In this document: in pieces, positions 17,436 through 26,703 of the stretch
How positions within the stretch are numbered: the stretch's first letter is position 1
Layout of the letters: every line of letters begins with the position of its first letter
Assembly (NCBI RefSeq): GCF_003461625.1
Contig: NZ_QTXL01000005.1
Location: 198,378-262,377 of the forward strand
DNA length: 64,000 nt
Source: Clostridium sp. AF15-31
GTDB lineage: Bacteria; Bacillota; Clostridia; Lachnospirales; Lachnospiraceae
Direction: 5' to 3'
The notes under the pieces: model-generated
What the model saw: only the letters and a program-made list of their open reading frames with translations
Told to the model about the DNA's origin: nothing
Databases searched by the model: none
Made by a program: the position numbers and the translations under genes

Positions 17436-18743
17436 TTATTTATCACTTCTTATTATGGTAACGAGTGATGTCAGCAGCAAGAACATCGGATAAAAAAGCT
17501 TCGGCATGATCTGAAAAGCAGAAATGGAATCACCCAGTTCTCCTACCGCGGCAATTGCAACTAACATCTGCGCACCATATGGGATCATCCCTTGAAAGAT
17601 ACAGGAAAAAGTATCAAGCAAAGAGGCAGTCTTCTTCGGAGAGATTCCATATTCCTGTGCCATTTCTCCAGCAATCGGATTTGCCATAACGATCGCTACC
17701 GTATTGTTTGCAGTTGCAATATCCATTGTTCCGACTAACAACCCCATTCCGAGCTGTCCGCCTTTCTTTCCGCGAAAGATCCTGTGTATCCAACTGAGAA
17801 GTGCATCGAAACCGCCATATTCCCGAATCAGTGCACATAACGCCGCTACTAATATTGCTACCATACAGGTTTCAAACATTCCGGAAACACCGGAGCCCAT
17901 ATTTGTCAGAAGATCAACAGGTGCAGTATGTCCCCATATCAGCATAATAAATGCTCCGGATACAATTCCCGTAAGTAATACGATAAATACATTCAGCCCT
18001 ATAATTCCACCGATCAACACCAGAACATACGGTATGATCTGCACCAGATTATAAGTCTGGCTGACCTGACCCTGTATGTCGGTCTGAAATGAAAGTACAA
18101 GAATTAATATCAGCGTTATAACCGCTGCCGGAAACGCAATCCAGAAATTCTCCCGGAATTTGTCTTTCATCTCACATCCCTGTCCATTACATGCCGCAAT
18201 CGTCGTATCTGAGATAAAAGAAAGATTATCCCCAAACATTGCTCCACCCATAACCGATGCAACACAAAATGCCATATCAAAGCCAGACGCTCTCGACACT
18301 GCTACAGCAATCGGTGTTAACAATGTGATTGTTCCAACCGAAGTGCCCATAGCAACTGATACAAAGCAAGCAACAACAAACAAAACCGCTACTGAAAATC
18401 TTGCCGGGATCAGTGTCAGCATAAAATATGCTACACTCTCTGCGCTGCTTCTTCCGACTACCCCGACAAACGAACCCGCTGCCAGGAAGATCAACAGCAT
18501 CGTTATAATATTCTTATCCCCAACTCCCTGTGCCATAATCTCAAGCTTCTTATCAAATACCAATTCCCGGTTCTGGATACATGCGACCAGGATAGCTGCA
18601 AGAAATGCCACGATGATAGGCACATTATAAAAGCCCATCGGAATTTTCATCACATATTCAAATATAATCCCAAGTCCCAGATACAATAACAGAAATACAC
18701 CGATCGGCAACAGTGCGATCGCTCTGCCCTTTTTCTCATTCAT
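17436..18743 (-). CDS. NhaC-family Na+/H+ antiporter
   Basis: This is an integral membrane antiporter of about 11-12 helices with the family segments 'MGTSVGTITLLTPIAVAVS', 'GGAMFGDNLSFISDTTIAACNGQGCEM' and 'GTMDIATANNTVAIVMANPIAGEMAQEYGIS'. The short DNLSxISDTT motif is characteristic of NhaC-type carriers. ATG 18743 follows GGAGAGG by 7 nt; the frame continues upstream to 18764 without a ribosome site. Some relatives exchange malate/lactate or amino acids rather than protons alone, so the substrate is inferred. It is monocistronic. Confidence 0.85.
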   Translation of the reverse strand: MNEKKGRAIALLPIGVFLLLYLGLGIIFEYVMKIPMGFYNVPIIVAFLAAILVACIQNRELVFDKKLEIMAQGVGDKNIITMLLIFLAAGSFVGVVGRSSAESVAYFMLTLIPARFSVAVLFVVACFVSVAMGTSVGTITLLTPIAVAVSRASGFDMAFCVASVMGGAMFGDNLSFISDTTIAACNGQGCEMKDKFRENFWIAFPAAVITLILILVLSFQTDIQGQVSQTYNLVQIIPYVLVLIGGIIGLNVFIVLLTGIVSGAFIMLIWGHTAPVDLLTNMGSGVSGMFETCMVAILVAALCALIREYGGFDALLSWIHRIFRGKKGGQLGMGLLVGTMDIATANNTVAIVMANPIAGEMAQEYGISPKKTASLLDTFSCIFQGMIPYGAQMLVAIAAVGELGDSISAFQIMPKLFYPMFLLLTSLVTIIRSDK

Positions 18744-18876
18744 TTTAATACCTCTCCAAATCACTTATTTAGCAGGAACCGTTCCCGCCTGTCATACTTT
18801 CTAATAATAACATATTTTTGTACAGTTCGGCGCATTTTACCGAATATTTTGGTATAATTTTCGGCTATCATTTCCA

Positions 18877-18905
18877 TTGAAATGCTTTTTTTCGTATGCT
18901 AGAAT
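18877..18905 (+). promoter_or_regulatory. Promoter of typA
   Basis: TTGAAA (18877-18882) and TAGAAT (18900-18905) are separated by 17 bp. The start of typA follows 53 bp downstream. Confidence 0.7.
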
Positions 18906-18958
18906 GGTAAACGTTGTATTGTAAGTAATTTTAATATCATAAAGAAAGAGTGAAAAAA

Positions 18959-20797
18959 ATGAAGATTACCAGAGATGATATCAGAAATGTTGCGATTATT
19001 GCCCATGTTGACCATGGCAAAACAACATTAGTGGATGAACTTTTGAAACAGAGTGGTGTATTCCGTGATAATCAGGAAGTTACCGAACGTGTCATGGACT
19101 CAAATGATATTGAACGTGAACGTGGTATCACGATTCTTTCCAAGAACACTGCCGTCCGTTATGGTAAGACAAAGATCAACATTATCGACACTCCGGGACA
19201 TGCTGATTTCGGCGGTGAAGTAGAACGTGTCCTGAAGATGGTAAATGGTGTTATTCTTGTTGTTGATGCTTTCGAAGGTGCCATGCCACAGACCAAATTC
19301 GTTCTGAAGAAAGCATTGGAGCTGAACCTCAGTGTTATTGTATGTGTAAACAAATGTGACCGTCCTGAAGCTCGTCCTAAAGAGGTTGTAGATGAAGTTC
19401 TTGAGCTTCTGATCGAATTGGATGCAAATGACGATCAGCTTGACTGCCCATTTGTATTTGCATCAGCAAAGACAGGTGTTGCTTCTCTTGATCCAGATGA
19501 ACCGGGTACAGATATGAAGCCACTGTTTGATACCATCGTTGATTATATTCCTGCTCCTACCGGTGATCCGGATGCAGGTACACAGGTTCTGATCAGCACG
19601 ATCGACTACAATGAATATGTAGGCCGTATCGGTGTTGGCAAGGTTGACAACGGTAAGGTCGTTGTAAATGAGCCTGTTGTTATTGTAAATGAACATGACC
19701 CTGACAGAATGTTAAAGGTTAAGATCGGTAAGCTCTATGTTTACGAGGGTCTGAATAAAGTAGAAGTAAATGAAGCAGACATCGGATCGATCGTAGCCAT
19801 CTCCGGTATTGCAGATGTTAATATCGGTGATACGATCTGTTCTCCTGAAAATCCGGACCCAATCCCATTCCAGAAAATTTCAGAGCCAACTATTTCCATG
19901 ACATTCATGGTAAATGATTCTCCTTTCGCCGGTAAAGAAGGAAAGTTTGTAACCTCCAGACATTTACGTGACAGATTGTTCCGTGAATTAAATACAGATG
20001 TCAGTCTCCGTGTAGAAGAAACAGAGACAACAGAAGCTTTCAAGGTATCCGGTCGTGGCGAACTTCACTTATCCGTCCTGATCGAGAACATGAGACGTGA
20101 AGGATATGAATTTGCAGTCAGCAAAGCCGAAGTTATCTATAAGACAGATGAACGCGGTAAGAAGCTTGAACCATTTGAGATTGCATATATCGATGTTCCG
20201 GATGAATTTACCGGAACCGTAATTAATATGTTAAATTCCAGAAAGGGTGAGCTTCAGGGTATGGCTCCTACCGGAAACGGTACAACCAGACTGGAGTTCC
20301 TTGTACCTTCCCGTGGACTGATCGGTTTCCGTGGTGACTTCATGACCGCTACAAAGGGAAATGGTGTTATCAATACGATCTTTGATGAATATCTCCCATA
20401 TAAGGGTGATATGAACTATCGTTCACAGGGTTCTCTGATCGCATACGAGACCGGTACTTCTATCACTTATGGTCTGTTCAATGCACAGGAAAGAGGTACA
20501 CTGTTCATCGGACCAGGTGAACCTGTATATGCCGGAATGGTTATCGGTGAAAATGGACGTACCGATGATATCGAAGTAAATGTCTGCAAGAAGAAACAGT
20601 TGACCAACACCCGTTCTTCCGGTGCTGATGATGCATTAAAGCTGACACCTCCTAAGGTACTCAGTCTGGAGCAGGCACTTGACTTCATCGATACAGATGA
20701 GCTTCTTGAGATCACTCCTAAGAGCTTCCGTATCCGTAAGAAAATCCTTGATCCTACACTTCGTTTCCGTGCTAAGAGAGATGCCGGAAATAAATAA
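18959..20797 (+). CDS. typA: Ribosome-associated translational GTPase TypA/BipA
   Basis: TypA/BipA is an EF-G-like GTPase that binds the ribosome and helps 50S assembly and stress adaptation. G1 is 'AHVDHGKTTL', the switch II region 'DTPGHADFGGEVERVL', G4 'VNKCDRPEARP', and G5 lies in 'FASAKTG'. The C-terminal family domain includes 'NTRSSGADDALKLTPPK' and 'RIRKKILDP'. ATG 18959 has an AAAGAG-like site 8 nt upstream; the GTG at 18950 overlaps that site. Length (612 residues) is typical. Confidence 0.96.
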   Translation: MKITRDDIRNVAIIAHVDHGKTTLVDELLKQSGVFRDNQEVTERVMDSNDIERERGITILSKNTAVRYGKTKINIIDTPGHADFGGEVERVLKMVNGVILVVDAFEGAMPQTKFVLKKALELNLSVIVCVNKCDRPEARPKEVVDEVLELLIELDANDDQLDCPFVFASAKTGVASLDPDEPGTDMKPLFDTIVDYIPAPTGDPDAGTQVLISTIDYNEYVGRIGVGKVDNGKVVVNEPVVIVNEHDPDRMLKVKIGKLYVYEGLNKVEVNEADIGSIVAISGIADVNIGDTICSPENPDPIPFQKISEPTISMTFMVNDSPFAGKEGKFVTSRHLRDRLFRELNTDVSLRVEETETTEAFKVSGRGELHLSVLIENMRREGYEFAVSKAEVIYKTDERGKKLEPFEIAYIDVPDEFTGTVINMLNSRKGELQGMAPTGNGTTRLEFLVPSRGLIGFRGDFMTATKGNGVINTIFDEYLPYKGDMNYRSQGSLIAYETGTSITYGLFNAQERGTLFIGPGEPVYAGMVIGENGRTDDIEVNVCKKKQLTNTRSSGADDALKLTPPKVLSLEQALDFIDTDELLEITPKSFRIRKKILDPTLRFRAKRDAGNK

Positions 20798-20830
20798 GCA
20801 TTTATGTTATAATAATAAATATTACAGTAA

Positions 20831-20868
20831 GACCGCAGGCAGCCTGATCGCTACCTGCGGTCTTTATT
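20831..20868 (+). terminator. Terminator of typA
   Basis: A 9-bp stem GACCGCAGG/CCTGCGGTC (20831-20839 with 20854-20862) is followed by TTTATTTG. Confidence 0.8.
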
Positions 20869-20879
20869 TGTAAGATAAC

Positions 20880-20915
20880 AAGAAAAGCCCTGTATTTTCA
20901 TACAGAGCTTTTCTT
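20880..20915 (-). terminator. Hairpin at the end of the radical SAM gene
   Basis: An AAGAAAAGC/GCTTTTCTT stem with inner CTGTAT/ATACAG lies just past the stop of the leftward gene. Its A- and T-rich stem base allows termination in either direction. Confidence 0.65.
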
Positions 20916-20925
20916 ATCAGATTTA

Positions 20926-21528
20926 TTAATCCTCCCATGGGCGGATTCTGTATTTTGCACCGATTGAATCACAGATTCTCCGGCATTCTTCCTCTTCCTC
21001 TTTTGTAATCGTGGTATCTACAGTCGTCATAACTACATTTGGTACATACTTTGTAGAACTTCTTGCAAAGTCAAGCATCGCATCAAAGGATTTATCTCCG
21101 AACTTACTTCTGACCAGTTCATGATACCGATCTGCATTCGGCGTATTCAAGCTGATCGATACCGTGTCGATCAGGCCTTCCATCTCCGGTGTGATATCTC
21201 TGCCATTTACAAGATTTCCCAGCCCATTCGTATTCAAACGTATCGGCATATGATAAGTCTCCTTTACAAATGCCGCAACCTTCTTCAACACCTCAAAGGC
21301 TTCCGTCGGTTCTCCGAATCCACAGAACACAACCTCATTAAACCGGCTCATATCGAATTTTGCAAATTCAGCAATCACTTCTTCTGCTGATGGTTCCCGC
21401 TCTAACCACAGACTCTTTGATTCACCAACATGATCCATATTCTGTCTGAGACAGAATGTACATGCACATGGGCATTTATTTGTCAGATTTACATACAGAT
21501 TATTATGAACTTTATATAATATCTCCAT
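20926..21528 (-). CDS. Radical SAM protein of the TatD-associated family
   Basis: This is a small radical SAM enzyme of 200 residues. The cluster motif CxxxCxxC is in 'NKCPCACTFCLR', followed by the glycine motif 'FCGFGEPTE' and 'IRLNTNGLGN'. Length and motifs match the small group often encoded beside, or fused to, TatD nucleases. Here no tatD is adjacent. The reaction is unknown. It follows the pyridoxal kinase gene by 15 bp, so the two form an operon; no functional link to PLP is obvious. Confidence 0.85.
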   Translation of the reverse strand: MEILYKVHNNLYVNLTNKCPCACTFCLRQNMDHVGESKSLWLEREPSAEEVIAEFAKFDMSRFNEVVFCGFGEPTEAFEVLKKVAAFVKETYHMPIRLNTNGLGNLVNGRDITPEMEGLIDTVSISLNTPNADRYHELVRSKFGDKSFDAMLDFARSSTKYVPNVVMTTVDTTITKEEEEECRRICDSIGAKYRIRPWED

Positions 21529-21543
21529 ACTATTCGCCTCCTG

Positions 21544-22386
21544 TTATCTGGCAAGCTTGTACAGACATTCCTCAAAACACACTCCATCGGTCAATGGAAG
21601 CTCCATCTCAACGGAACGTTTGATACATTCTTTAATAAATACACTTGCCTTCTTAACTGATTCTGTAAAATCTACATTATTTACGGCATCCGCCGCAAGA
21701 ATCGCCGAAAAGACATCTCCGGTACCGGAGCGCGACTCTCCGATCTTCTTCGTCTTCACAACGGTTACTTTTCCATTTTCATAGCAGAAGTTAGCAAGGA
21801 AGCTTCCCCGCCTGATTCCTGTTATCACAACTTTTGCCTGTCTACTCTCTGACTGTGCTGCCAGCTTCTCCGCCATAGCTTTCAGTTCATCCATATGCCA
21901 GTCATCCTTATATGGTGTATCCGTCAGAACACATGCCTCTGTGGTATTTGGAGTAAGGATATCAGCAAACTGCACCAGCTTTTTCATCTGCTGGCACAGT
22001 TCGTCTGTATAGGTCGGATATGGTTTGCCATAGTCACCCATTACCGGATCCACGATCACCTTTGTCTCCGGTCTTTTAAAATCCGTAAGGAACCGTTCCA
22101 CTATACTGATCTGTTCACTGGAACCCAGGAATCCGGTACAGACACCGGAAAACTGCAGATCCAGCTTCTTCCATTCATCGATATACCTCTGCATATGATC
22201 TGTAAAATCTTCATAATAGAAGCTGTCAAACCCCGTATGATTGGAAAAAATCGACGTCGGGACCGGACAGCACTGAACCTTCATTACAGAAATGATCGGC
22301 ATTGCTACTGCTATGGAACAGCGTCCAAATCCTGAGTAATCATTTATAACTGCTATCTTTTTCTGGTTATTATGCGAACCCTGCAT
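21544..22386 (-). CDS. Pyridoxal/pyridoxamine kinase (PfkB-like fold)
   Basis: This is a cytoplasmic B6-vitamer salvage kinase that makes PLP or PMP from the free vitamers. The 280 residues carry the family N-terminus 'VINDYSGFGRCSIAVAMPIISVM', the strand 'VIVDPVMGDYGKPY', 'ILTPNTTEA' and the anion-hole/catalytic box 'GESRSGTGDVFSAIL' with the catalytic Asp of GTGD. PdxY and PdxK cannot be told apart here. It leads a two-gene operon with the radical SAM gene. Confidence 0.85.
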   Translation of the reverse strand: MQGSHNNQKKIAVINDYSGFGRCSIAVAMPIISVMKVQCCPVPTSIFSNHTGFDSFYYEDFTDHMQRYIDEWKKLDLQFSGVCTGFLGSSEQISIVERFLTDFKRPETKVIVDPVMGDYGKPYPTYTDELCQQMKKLVQFADILTPNTTEACVLTDTPYKDDWHMDELKAMAEKLAAQSESRQAKVVITGIRRGSFLANFCYENGKVTVVKTKKIGESRSGTGDVFSAILAADAVNNVDFTESVKKASVFIKECIKRSVEMELPLTDGVCFEECLYKLAR

Positions 22387-22477
22387 ATCTTATGCACCTT
22401 TCTAACATAAAATCTTGGGTGTATATCAAAATAATCTTCTATCCGGTAATCTATACATAAATACCTGATTTTCTCTG

Positions 22478-24238
22478 TTACTGTCTTACCTTGATATGAA
22501 CCTCACGGAGCTGCTGCTCTGTAACCTCACCAGGGGCGCCACACATCAAATCCTGTGCATTTCCGTTCATAGGGAACGGAATAATCTCACGAATATTTTC
22601 TTCATTACGAAGGAGCATGATCATACGATCAACACCGGGAGCCATACCGGCATGTGGTGGTGCACCGAACTGGAATGCATTGTAAAGTGCTCCAAACTTT
22701 GTCTTCAGATCTTCTTCTGTGTATCCTGCGATCTCAAATGCTTTTACCATAATCTGCATATCGTGATTTCTGACAGCACCGGATGAAAGCTCGATACCAT
22801 TACATACGATATCATACTGGTATGCCAGAACATCTAACGGATTCTTCTCATTTAAAGCTTCCAGACCACCCTGTGGCATGGAGAACGGATTATGTGTAAA
22901 GATGATCTTCTTTGTTTCCTTATCGTACTCGTACATAGGGAAATCGTTAATATAGCAGAATCTGTATGCATTCTTCTCGATCATATCAAGTCTTGCACCG
23001 ATCTCATTACGAAGCTGTCCTGCAAAGGAAGCTGCCAGTTCTTCTACATCGGCAATGAAGAAGATAGTATCACCTGCTTTCAGATTTGCAAGCTCTGCAA
23101 TCTCACTCTTCATATCATCCGGAATGAACTTATCGATCGGTCCCTTGTATGTCATATCGTCCAGAACTTCCAGATATCCAAGACCTCCCATACCGATAGA
23201 CTGAGCATACTTTAAGAGCTTCTCATGCTGTCCCTTTGACAGTTTCTTCGGTACATTGATCGCACGTACAGTCTTGCCATGGAATGGCTTAAATGTACAT
23301 CTCTGGAAGAAATCTGTCAGATCGATGATACGAAGCGGATTACGAAGATCCGGCTTATCCGTACCGAATTCTAACATTGCCTGCTTATAGCTGATGATCG
23401 GATAAGGAGCCTGTGTTACAACAGAGCCTTCCGGTGCGAATTTCTCAAATGTTGCTGAGAGAACTTCCTCTCCTACTTTAAATACATCTTCCTGTGTTGC
23501 AAAGCTCATCTCAAAATCGAGCTGATAGAACTCACCCGGTGAACGGTCTGCTCTTGCATCCTCGTCACGGAAGCATGGTGCAATCTGGAAATATTTGTCA
23601 AATCCTGCAACCATCAGCAGCTGCTTGTACTGCTGTGGAGCCTGTGGCAGAGCATAGAACTTGCCTTTAAATTTTCTGGATGGAACAATATAGTCTCTTG
23701 CACCTTCCGGTGATGAAGCACACAGAATCGGTGTCTGGATCTCTAAGAATCCCATCTCTGTCATCTTCTGACGAAGGAAGCTGATCACCTGTGAACGGAA
23801 GATCATATTATCCTTTACTTTTTTATTTCTAAGATCCAGATATCTGTATTTGAGTCGGACATCTTCTCTTGTCTCCTTGGATGTCATGATCTCAAACGGA
23901 ACCTGCTTGTATACTCTTCCAAGCACTTCTACGGAATGTGCCTCCAGTTCGATTGTTCCTGTCGGGATCTTTGGATTGTATGTCTCCTCATCTCTGTGCT
24001 CGATCACACCTGAGATGGATACACAATCCTCTTTTGTAAGTCCATCTAATAATGAAGTGTCTCTCATAACTACCTGAAGAACACCATACATATCTCTCAG
24101 GTCGATGAAGGATACACCACCATGGTCACGGATGTTCTCGATCCATCCTGCCACCTTCAGCTCTGCGCCAACGTCGCCTTCGCTGATCTCATTTAAGGTT
24201 CTGTTACGATAAATGTTTGAAATGGTCATTGTCTGCAT
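22478..24238 (-). CDS. aspS: Aspartyl-tRNA synthetase
   Basis: This is a class II synthetase that charges tRNA-Asp, and in bacteria lacking AsnRS also tRNA-Asn. The 586 residues have the OB-fold anticodon domain ('VAGWIENIRDHGGVSFIDLRDMYG'), motif 1, motif 2 ('CFRDEDARADRSPGEFYQLD'), the bacterial GAD insertion and motif 3 ('GAPPHAGMAPGVDRMIML'). ATG 24238 lies only 3 nt from AAAGGAG, and ATG 24229 lies 12 nt away; either may be used. It is preceded by a T-box leader whose best specifier codon is AAC (Asn), which would fit a non-discriminating enzyme. Confidence 0.95.
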   Translation of the reverse strand: MQTMTISNIYRNRTLNEISEGDVGAELKVAGWIENIRDHGGVSFIDLRDMYGVLQVVMRDTSLLDGLTKEDCVSISGVIEHRDEETYNPKIPTGTIELEAHSVEVLGRVYKQVPFEIMTSKETREDVRLKYRYLDLRNKKVKDNMIFRSQVISFLRQKMTEMGFLEIQTPILCASSPEGARDYIVPSRKFKGKFYALPQAPQQYKQLLMVAGFDKYFQIAPCFRDEDARADRSPGEFYQLDFEMSFATQEDVFKVGEEVLSATFEKFAPEGSVVTQAPYPIISYKQAMLEFGTDKPDLRNPLRIIDLTDFFQRCTFKPFHGKTVRAINVPKKLSKGQHEKLLKYAQSIGMGGLGYLEVLDDMTYKGPIDKFIPDDMKSEIAELANLKAGDTIFFIADVEELAASFAGQLRNEIGARLDMIEKNAYRFCYINDFPMYEYDKETKKIIFTHNPFSMPQGGLEALNEKNPLDVLAYQYDIVCNGIELSSGAVRNHDMQIMVKAFEIAGYTEEDLKTKFGALYNAFQFGAPPHAGMAPGVDRMIMLLRNEENIREIIPFPMNGNAQDLMCGAPGEVTEQQLREVHIKVRQ

Positions 24239-24282
24239 TATCTCCTTTGACTGATTTTTATATTTCACAGGTTGCATAAAAA

Positions 24283-24594
24283 AAGAACTATGCCTGCCCT
24301 GCATCCAGGACGAACATAATTCATATCCGCGGTACCACCTGATTTACTGTCTCTTATCTGACAGTCCCTTTCCTTGTTTCACGCACAATTGCGGCGCACC
24401 TACTACTGTGAGGTCCATTTCGCAGAACAACCATCTCGCATTTTCCGGTCATCTCTGCAAATATCTTCTTCACGGGTTCAGCTTGCAGCTGTTAGAGTGT
24501 TATTCACGCTTATTCATTCTGCCGGATTCTCACCACCGCCGGCTCTCTGGGAGCGATAAAAAGCGCTACTTCTCTCCGTCTTCGCCTTTTCAAT
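24283..24594 (-). promoter_or_regulatory. T-box riboswitch of aspS
   Basis: Read on the minus strand, the leader has stem I with the AGAGAGCCGG and GGTGAGAATCCGGC elements, an AGTAG loop partner, the T-box sequence AGGTGGTACCGCGGATA (24340-24324), and a terminator stem GTCCTG/CAGGGC followed by TTTTTTT near 24288. In the specifier loop the 8-nt strand is GAATAACA, placing AAC at 24501-24499. The Trp T-box at 24707 has GGAATGGA in the same position. Two GAC triplets exist further downstream but not in the specifier loop. Confidence 0.93.
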
Positions 24595-24600
24595 GTGTCA

Positions 24601-24629
24601 ATTATATAGCAGGGAAAATGGCTTGTCAA
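24601..24629 (-). promoter_or_regulatory. Promoter of the aspS T-box transcript
   Basis: On the minus strand, consensus TTGACA (24624-24629) and TATAAT (24601-24606) are spaced exactly 17 bp. Predicted start is near 24594. Confidence 0.92.
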
Positions 24630-24671
24630 CGGACTTTTCTTAAAAATACAACCCCATTCATAAAAAAATAC

Positions 24672-24700
24672 TTGCCACATAAAAACAATTATGCTAGTAT
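24672..24700 (+). promoter_or_regulatory. Promoter of the trpB T-box transcript
   Basis: TTGCCA (24672-24677) and TAGTAT (24695-24700) are spaced 17 bp. It is divergent from the aspS promoter; the -35 boxes lie about 45 bp apart. Predicted start is near 24707. Confidence 0.7.
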
Positions 24701-24706
24701 TGCTTT

Positions 24707-25016
24707 AAACCGTTGAAGGAGAGTAAGTACATGATGTGACAAACATCCCAGAGAGCTGCCGCCGGTGGAAGGCAGTATGTTTTCCATGATGGAATGGACT
24801 CCCGAGGGCAAGCTGAACGATGTGGTACGATTCCTGTATACGCATTCTGTATGTAAGCCGGAGATGATACTCCGTTAAGAACGAGATATCTGTAATGTAT
24901 GTATTTGCAGACAATGAGCGGGCGTATCTGATACGTCAAGCCGGGTGGCACCGCAGGAAACAGTTTCTAATGAACAATCTCCTGTCCCAGCATTTTTATA
25001 CTGGGGCAGTTTTTTT
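24707..25016 (+). promoter_or_regulatory. T-box riboswitch, tryptophan-specific
   Basis: Stem I carries CCCAGAGAGCTGCCG and the specifier strand GGAATGGA with TGG (Trp) at 24795-24797. The T-box sequence is CCGGGTGGCACCGCAGG (within 24938-24956). The terminator stem CTGTCCCAG/CTGGGGCAG (24982-25009) is followed by seven T residues. Uncharged tRNA-Trp should allow read-through into trpB. Confidence 0.95.
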
Positions 25017-25185
25017 ATGTCTTAATATCTATCACAAATCCATGCAAAATTCTTTGCCCACAAGGATGATGATTTTGCAAAATGCATGACATTATAAAAT
25101 TCCCCGGAACATATTTATATATCCCATCAAAGATAACCGGGATAACTTAAACTATTTATACAAATGAATCAAGCATTGGAGGGTT

Positions 25186-26580
25186 ATGATTATGAAAAAA
25201 GATGCAAACATTCCGTACAAAATCTATTTAAGTGAAAACGAGATCCCAAAAGAGTGGTATAACGTACGTGCCGATATGAAGAACAAGCCGGCACCTCTGT
25301 TAAATCCGGGAACACTTCAGCCAATGACAGCCGATGATCTTCGTCCTGTATTCTGTGACGAACTGATCGCGCAGGAGCTGGATGACACCACTCCATACAT
25401 CCCGATTCCACAGGAAATTCAGGACTTCTATAAAATGTACCGTCCTGCTCCACTGGTTCGTGCATACTGTCTGGAAGAAAAACTGCAGACACCAGCTAAG
25501 ATCTACTACAAATTTGAAGGAAACAACACAAGCGGCAGCCACAAATTAAACTCCGCTATCGCTCAGGCTTATTATGCTAAGCAGCAGGGTTTAAAGGGTG
25601 TTACAACCGAGACCGGTGCCGGTCAGTGGGGAACCGCCCTCTCTATGGCATGCTCCTACTTTGGTCTGGACTGTCAGGTATATATGGTTAAGGTTTCCTA
25701 TGAACAGAAGCCATTCCGTCGTGAAGTTATGCGTACCTACGGTGCAACCGTAACTCCATCTCCTAGTACCACAACAGAGGTTGGCCGCAAGATCCTTGCT
25801 GAGCATCCTGGAACAACCGGAAGCCTTGGCTGTGCCATCTCAGAAGCTGTTGAAGCAGAGTCCAAGCAGGAAGGCTATCGCTATGTACTCGGAAGTGTAC
25901 TGAATCAGGTATTACTTCACCAGACTGTTATCGGTCTTGAAACAAAAGCAGCACTTGACAAATATAACATCACACCGGATATCATCATCGGATGTGCCGG
26001 CGGCGGTTCAAACCTCGGTGGTCTGATCTCCCCATTTGCAGGCGAGGTTCTCCGTGGCGAGAAGAACTACCAGATTATCGCTGTAGAACCGGCATCCTGC
26101 CCAAGTCTGACAAGAGGTGTCTATGCCTATGATTTCTGTGATACCGGCAAGGTATGTCCACTGGCAAAGATGTACACCCTCGGAAGCGGATTCATTCCTT
26201 CACCAAACCATGCAGGCGGACTTCGTTATCACGGTATGAGCCCTGTTGTATCCCAGCTCTATCATGATGGCATCATCGAAGCCAGAAGTGTTGAACAGAC
26301 AGCAGTATTTGAAGCAGCAACCCAATTTGCAAGAGTGGAAGGTATTCTTCCTGCTCCTGAAAGCAGCCACGCGATCCGTGTTGCTATCGACGAGGCACTG
26401 AAATGTAAAGAAACCGGGGAAGAAAAGACGATCGTCTTTGGTCTGACCGGAACCGGATATTTCGATATGGTTGCTTATGGCAAATATAACGATGGTGAGA
26501 TGAGCGATTATATTCCTACCGACGACGATCTGAAGGCAGGTTTTGACGGAATCCCTCATTTTCCCGGAAATGAGTTCTAA
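25186..26580 (+). CDS. trpB: Tryptophan synthase beta-like protein, TrpB2 type
   Basis: This is a PLP enzyme that condenses indole with serine (or a related acceptor) to tryptophan. The 464 residues are the longer TrpB2 class. The PLP lysine is in 'GSHKLNSAIAQAYY', the substrate loop in 'TETGAGQWGTALSMA', the phosphate loop in 'CAGGGSNLGG', and the TrpB2-type insertion contains 'GGLRYHGMSP'. No trpA or other trp gene is adjacent, so it may salvage free indole. ATG 25186 lies 2 nt from GGAGGG and ATG 25192 lies 8 nt from it; the second may be used. Expression is gated by the Trp T-box. Confidence 0.93.
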   Translation: MIMKKDANIPYKIYLSENEIPKEWYNVRADMKNKPAPLLNPGTLQPMTADDLRPVFCDELIAQELDDTTPYIPIPQEIQDFYKMYRPAPLVRAYCLEEKLQTPAKIYYKFEGNNTSGSHKLNSAIAQAYYAKQQGLKGVTTETGAGQWGTALSMACSYFGLDCQVYMVKVSYEQKPFRREVMRTYGATVTPSPSTTTEVGRKILAEHPGTTGSLGCAISEAVEAESKQEGYRYVLGSVLNQVLLHQTVIGLETKAALDKYNITPDIIIGCAGGGSNLGGLISPFAGEVLRGEKNYQIIAVEPASCPSLTRGVYAYDFCDTGKVCPLAKMYTLGSGFIPSPNHAGGLRYHGMSPVVSQLYHDGIIEARSVEQTAVFEAATQFARVEGILPAPESSHAIRVAIDEALKCKETGEEKTIVFGLTGTGYFDMVAYGKYNDGEMSDYIPTDDDLKAGFDGIPHFPGNEF

Positions 26581-26592
26581 ACTTCCCCTATA

Positions 26593-26635
26593 AAAAAGGA
26601 AGCTGGCAATACATATTATTGTCAGCTTCCTTTTT
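26593..26635. terminator. Terminator between trpB and dus
   Basis: AAAAAGGAAGCTGGCAAT (26593-26610) pairs with ATTGTCAGCTTCCTTTTT (26618-26635). A and T flanks allow use by both convergent genes. Confidence 0.85.
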
Positions 26636-26703
26636 CTAGTATTCAACTTATAGGATATACTTCACGCTAATATCTTTTTCTCATTTTTATTCTGTTTTCT
26701 TCA

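Noticed and set aside
24340..24470. GAC triplets in the aspS leader as the specifier
   Set aside because: They lie 3' of stem I, outside the specifier loop; the loop strand aligned with the Trp T-box contains AAC. Kept as a caveat only.
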